NCBI GenBank assembly: GCA_905207535.1
Contig: CAJLLX010000106.1
Coordinates: forward strand, 1-6,347
Origin: an uncultured Muribaculaceae bacterium
GTDB lineage: Bacteria > Bacteroidota > Bacteroidia > Bacteroidales > Muribaculaceae
Reading direction: 5' to 3'
Length of the DNA: 6,347 nt
The notes below the pieces were generated by a model. It saw only the letters and a list, made by a program, of their open reading frames with translations. It was not told where the DNA came from and searched no databases. The position numbers were made by a program, and so were the translations under genes. Positions 5,127-6,347 of this stretch are shown here, one piece after another; position 1 is the stretch's first letter; each line of letters opens with the position of its first letter.

Positions 5127-6347
5127 TTATTCGTAGGTGTAGTCGATTTTGGGGACTGTGGTCTCGTACTGGGGGATGCACATGCCGGTCACCGAGCCGA
5201 TGTAGGTGGGATCGGAGATGTAGAATGTCGATCCCGAATAGGTGTAGGAGGTGGCCTGCGGGCAGTCGGCGGGCTTCGAGGGGAGCGCTACGGCCGCCGA
5301 TTCGTGGCCGGGATAGGCGATGAGCAGATTGGGTACGCCGAGAGCATCCCAAAGCATTCCCGTATAGAAAATGGCGCGGTCCTCGCAGTCGTTTTTCGGG
5401 TAGAAAAGCATCTCTTCCACGAAATATGGCTTCTCGAAGCCGTGGAAATCCTCGTCGGTGGAGTATTCGAAGCCGTTTTGCACGAAAGTGAGCAACTTAT
5501 TGACAGCCTGCGGCTTGGATAGTCCGCCAAGCTGCTCTTTGAGCTGCTTTACAAGCTCCTTGCGCACCGAGGGGAGCACATTGCAGCGCGCATAGTCGGC
5601 CGTCTCCATATGCGGATAGCAGTAAAGGAGCGGGATGACGGCGCGGTTGAACTCGCCGGCAATCTTCATGTCTCCGTAGCTTATGGAGAAGCTCTGCGGT
5701 ATCTCCGGCAGACGCAAATCGCTGATAAGCAGGTCGAAATGCTTGCCTGAATCGAGGTCGGAGGGGATTTTGCAGGTGGAAAAACTGCGGTTTTCAGGGC
5801 TTGAGAGGTCTACATTGGCATCGCTGAAGATGTAGTAGCGCTCACCGTCGATCATAGCGAACGGATGGGCGTAGACGTGCTGATTGAAGGGGATGAGGAG
5901 CAGCCCCTGACCGGTAGACGATGTGGCGATGCGGATATCGTAGCCCATATTGGCCAAAATGAAGTGCACCAGCGACTTGCGGGCCGATGAGTGGGCCGAG
6001 GGGAAGCGCGAGTCCACATAGGCGTTCACCGCCTGGAATGTGAGGTAGTCGTTGAGGCCGTAGCGGTCGGCAAGGTCGGCAAACGCCTGTGCCAGCTCCT
6101 CTCCGATGCCGCTTTTGGTCAGTGCGCGCCAGTGCATGGCATAGTCGGCGGTGGTGTTGAGCCGATTGAGGATGTTGAAGTAGACATGGGGCACGAGCAG
6201 CGTGCTCTCGCCCAGAGTGAATGAATCGGACGTCGCCGCCGCTGCCGGTTTGGCCGCAGGAGCGGGCTTTTCAGCCGCCCCGGCCGGCTTTACAGGCTTT
6301 TCGGCCACAGGTTTGGCTTCCGGAGCAGTGCGGGGCCGGGCCGGCTT
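5127..6347 (-). CDS. Transglutaminase-like protein, partial (N-terminus outside the window)
   Basis: The frame ends with TAA at 5127-5129 and is open through the right window edge, giving 406 visible codons; the true start is not visible. A GTG at 6306-6308 is in frame, but the same Lys/Pro/Ala-rich character continues upstream of it, so it is not a convincing start. The first 40 or so visible residues (to about 6228) form a low-complexity linker with KPA and EKP motifs, which suggests another domain or a signal peptide upstream. The C-terminal part has the transglutaminase-like Cys-His-Asp pattern: Cys in NDCEDRA (codon 5385-5387), His in YPGHESAAV (5304-5306) and Asp in ISDPTY (5211-5213). 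Known members of this superfamily are papain-fold proteases, amidases or crosslinking enzymes; this one's substrate cannot be told. The roughly 250 residues between linker and Cys (for instance FPSAHSSARKSLVHFILANM) I do not recognise as a named domain. It has its own terminator and is probably a separate unit from the proteases. Confidence 0.8.
   Translation of the reverse strand, partial: KPARPRTAPEAKPVAEKPVKPAGAAEKPAPAAKPAAAATSDSFTLGESTLLVPHVYFNILNRLNTTADYAMHWRALTKSGIGEELAQAFADLADRYGLNDYLTFQAVNAYVDSRFPSAHSSARKSLVHFILANMGYDIRIATSSTGQGLLLIPFNQHVYAHPFAMIDGERYYIFSDANVDLSSPENRSFSTCKIPSDLDSGKHFDLLISDLRLPEIPQSFSISYGDMKIAGEFNRAVIPLLYCYPHMETADYARCNVLPSVRKELVKQLKEQLGGLSKPQAVNKLLTFVQNGFEYSTDEDFHGFEKPYFVEEMLFYPKNDCEDRAIFYTGMLWDALGVPNLLIAYPGHESAAVALPSKPADCPQATSYTYSGSTFYISDPTYIGSVTGMCIPQYETTVPKIDYTYE

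Noticed and set aside
6306..6308. In-frame GTG as start of the transglutaminase-like gene
   Set aside because: The frame remains open to the window edge, and the same Lys/Pro/Ala composition continues upstream. No signal peptide follows the GTG, so the gene is better described as partial.

Overview
The window looks like chromosomal DNA of a GC-rich Bacteroidota, most likely a gut Bacteroidales such as a Muribaculaceae relative (inference). The support is: promoter-like elements of the TTG-(about 20)-TAnnTTTG type; genes lacking clear Shine-Dalgarno sequences; a tRNA without an encoded CCA end; and two large secreted subtilases whose C-termini resemble the type IX secretion (T9SS) type A sorting domain.

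Left part, 1-483: about 270 bases without a convincing gene. It holds a GC-rich, hairpin-containing segment at the window edge (1-90, possibly a dispersed intergenic repeat), two TGCGAAAA direct repeats, and two promoter-like elements pointing right. These lead into tRNA-Gln(UUG) at 274-344. A strong hairpin at 358-390 has U-rich tracts on both sides, so it can end both the tRNA transcript and the leftward protease operon that converges on it.

Middle part, 484-5048, minus strand: a two-gene operon. The upstream gene (2789-5014) and the downstream gene (484-2748), 40 nt apart, encode homologous secreted S8 (subtilisin-like) serine proteases. Both have a signal peptide, an I9-like propeptide, an Asp-His-Ser catalytic domain carrying a large insert between the oxyanion Asn and the catalytic Ser, and a T9SS-like C-terminal domain. 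They look like an old tandem duplication that has diverged. The first is probably transcribed from a promoter just downstream of the preceding gene's terminator.

Right part, 5064-6347, minus strand: the C-terminal 406 codons of a transglutaminase-like (Cys-His-Asp) protein, cut by the window edge and followed by its own hairpin terminator. A Lys/Pro/Ala-rich linker at the visible N-terminal end implies more protein upstream.

I found no CRISPR array, insertion sequence, phage gene or plainly new system. The most interesting points are the paired subtilases with unusual active-site neighbours, the start-codon problem of the upstream protease, and the truncated transglutaminase-like gene.
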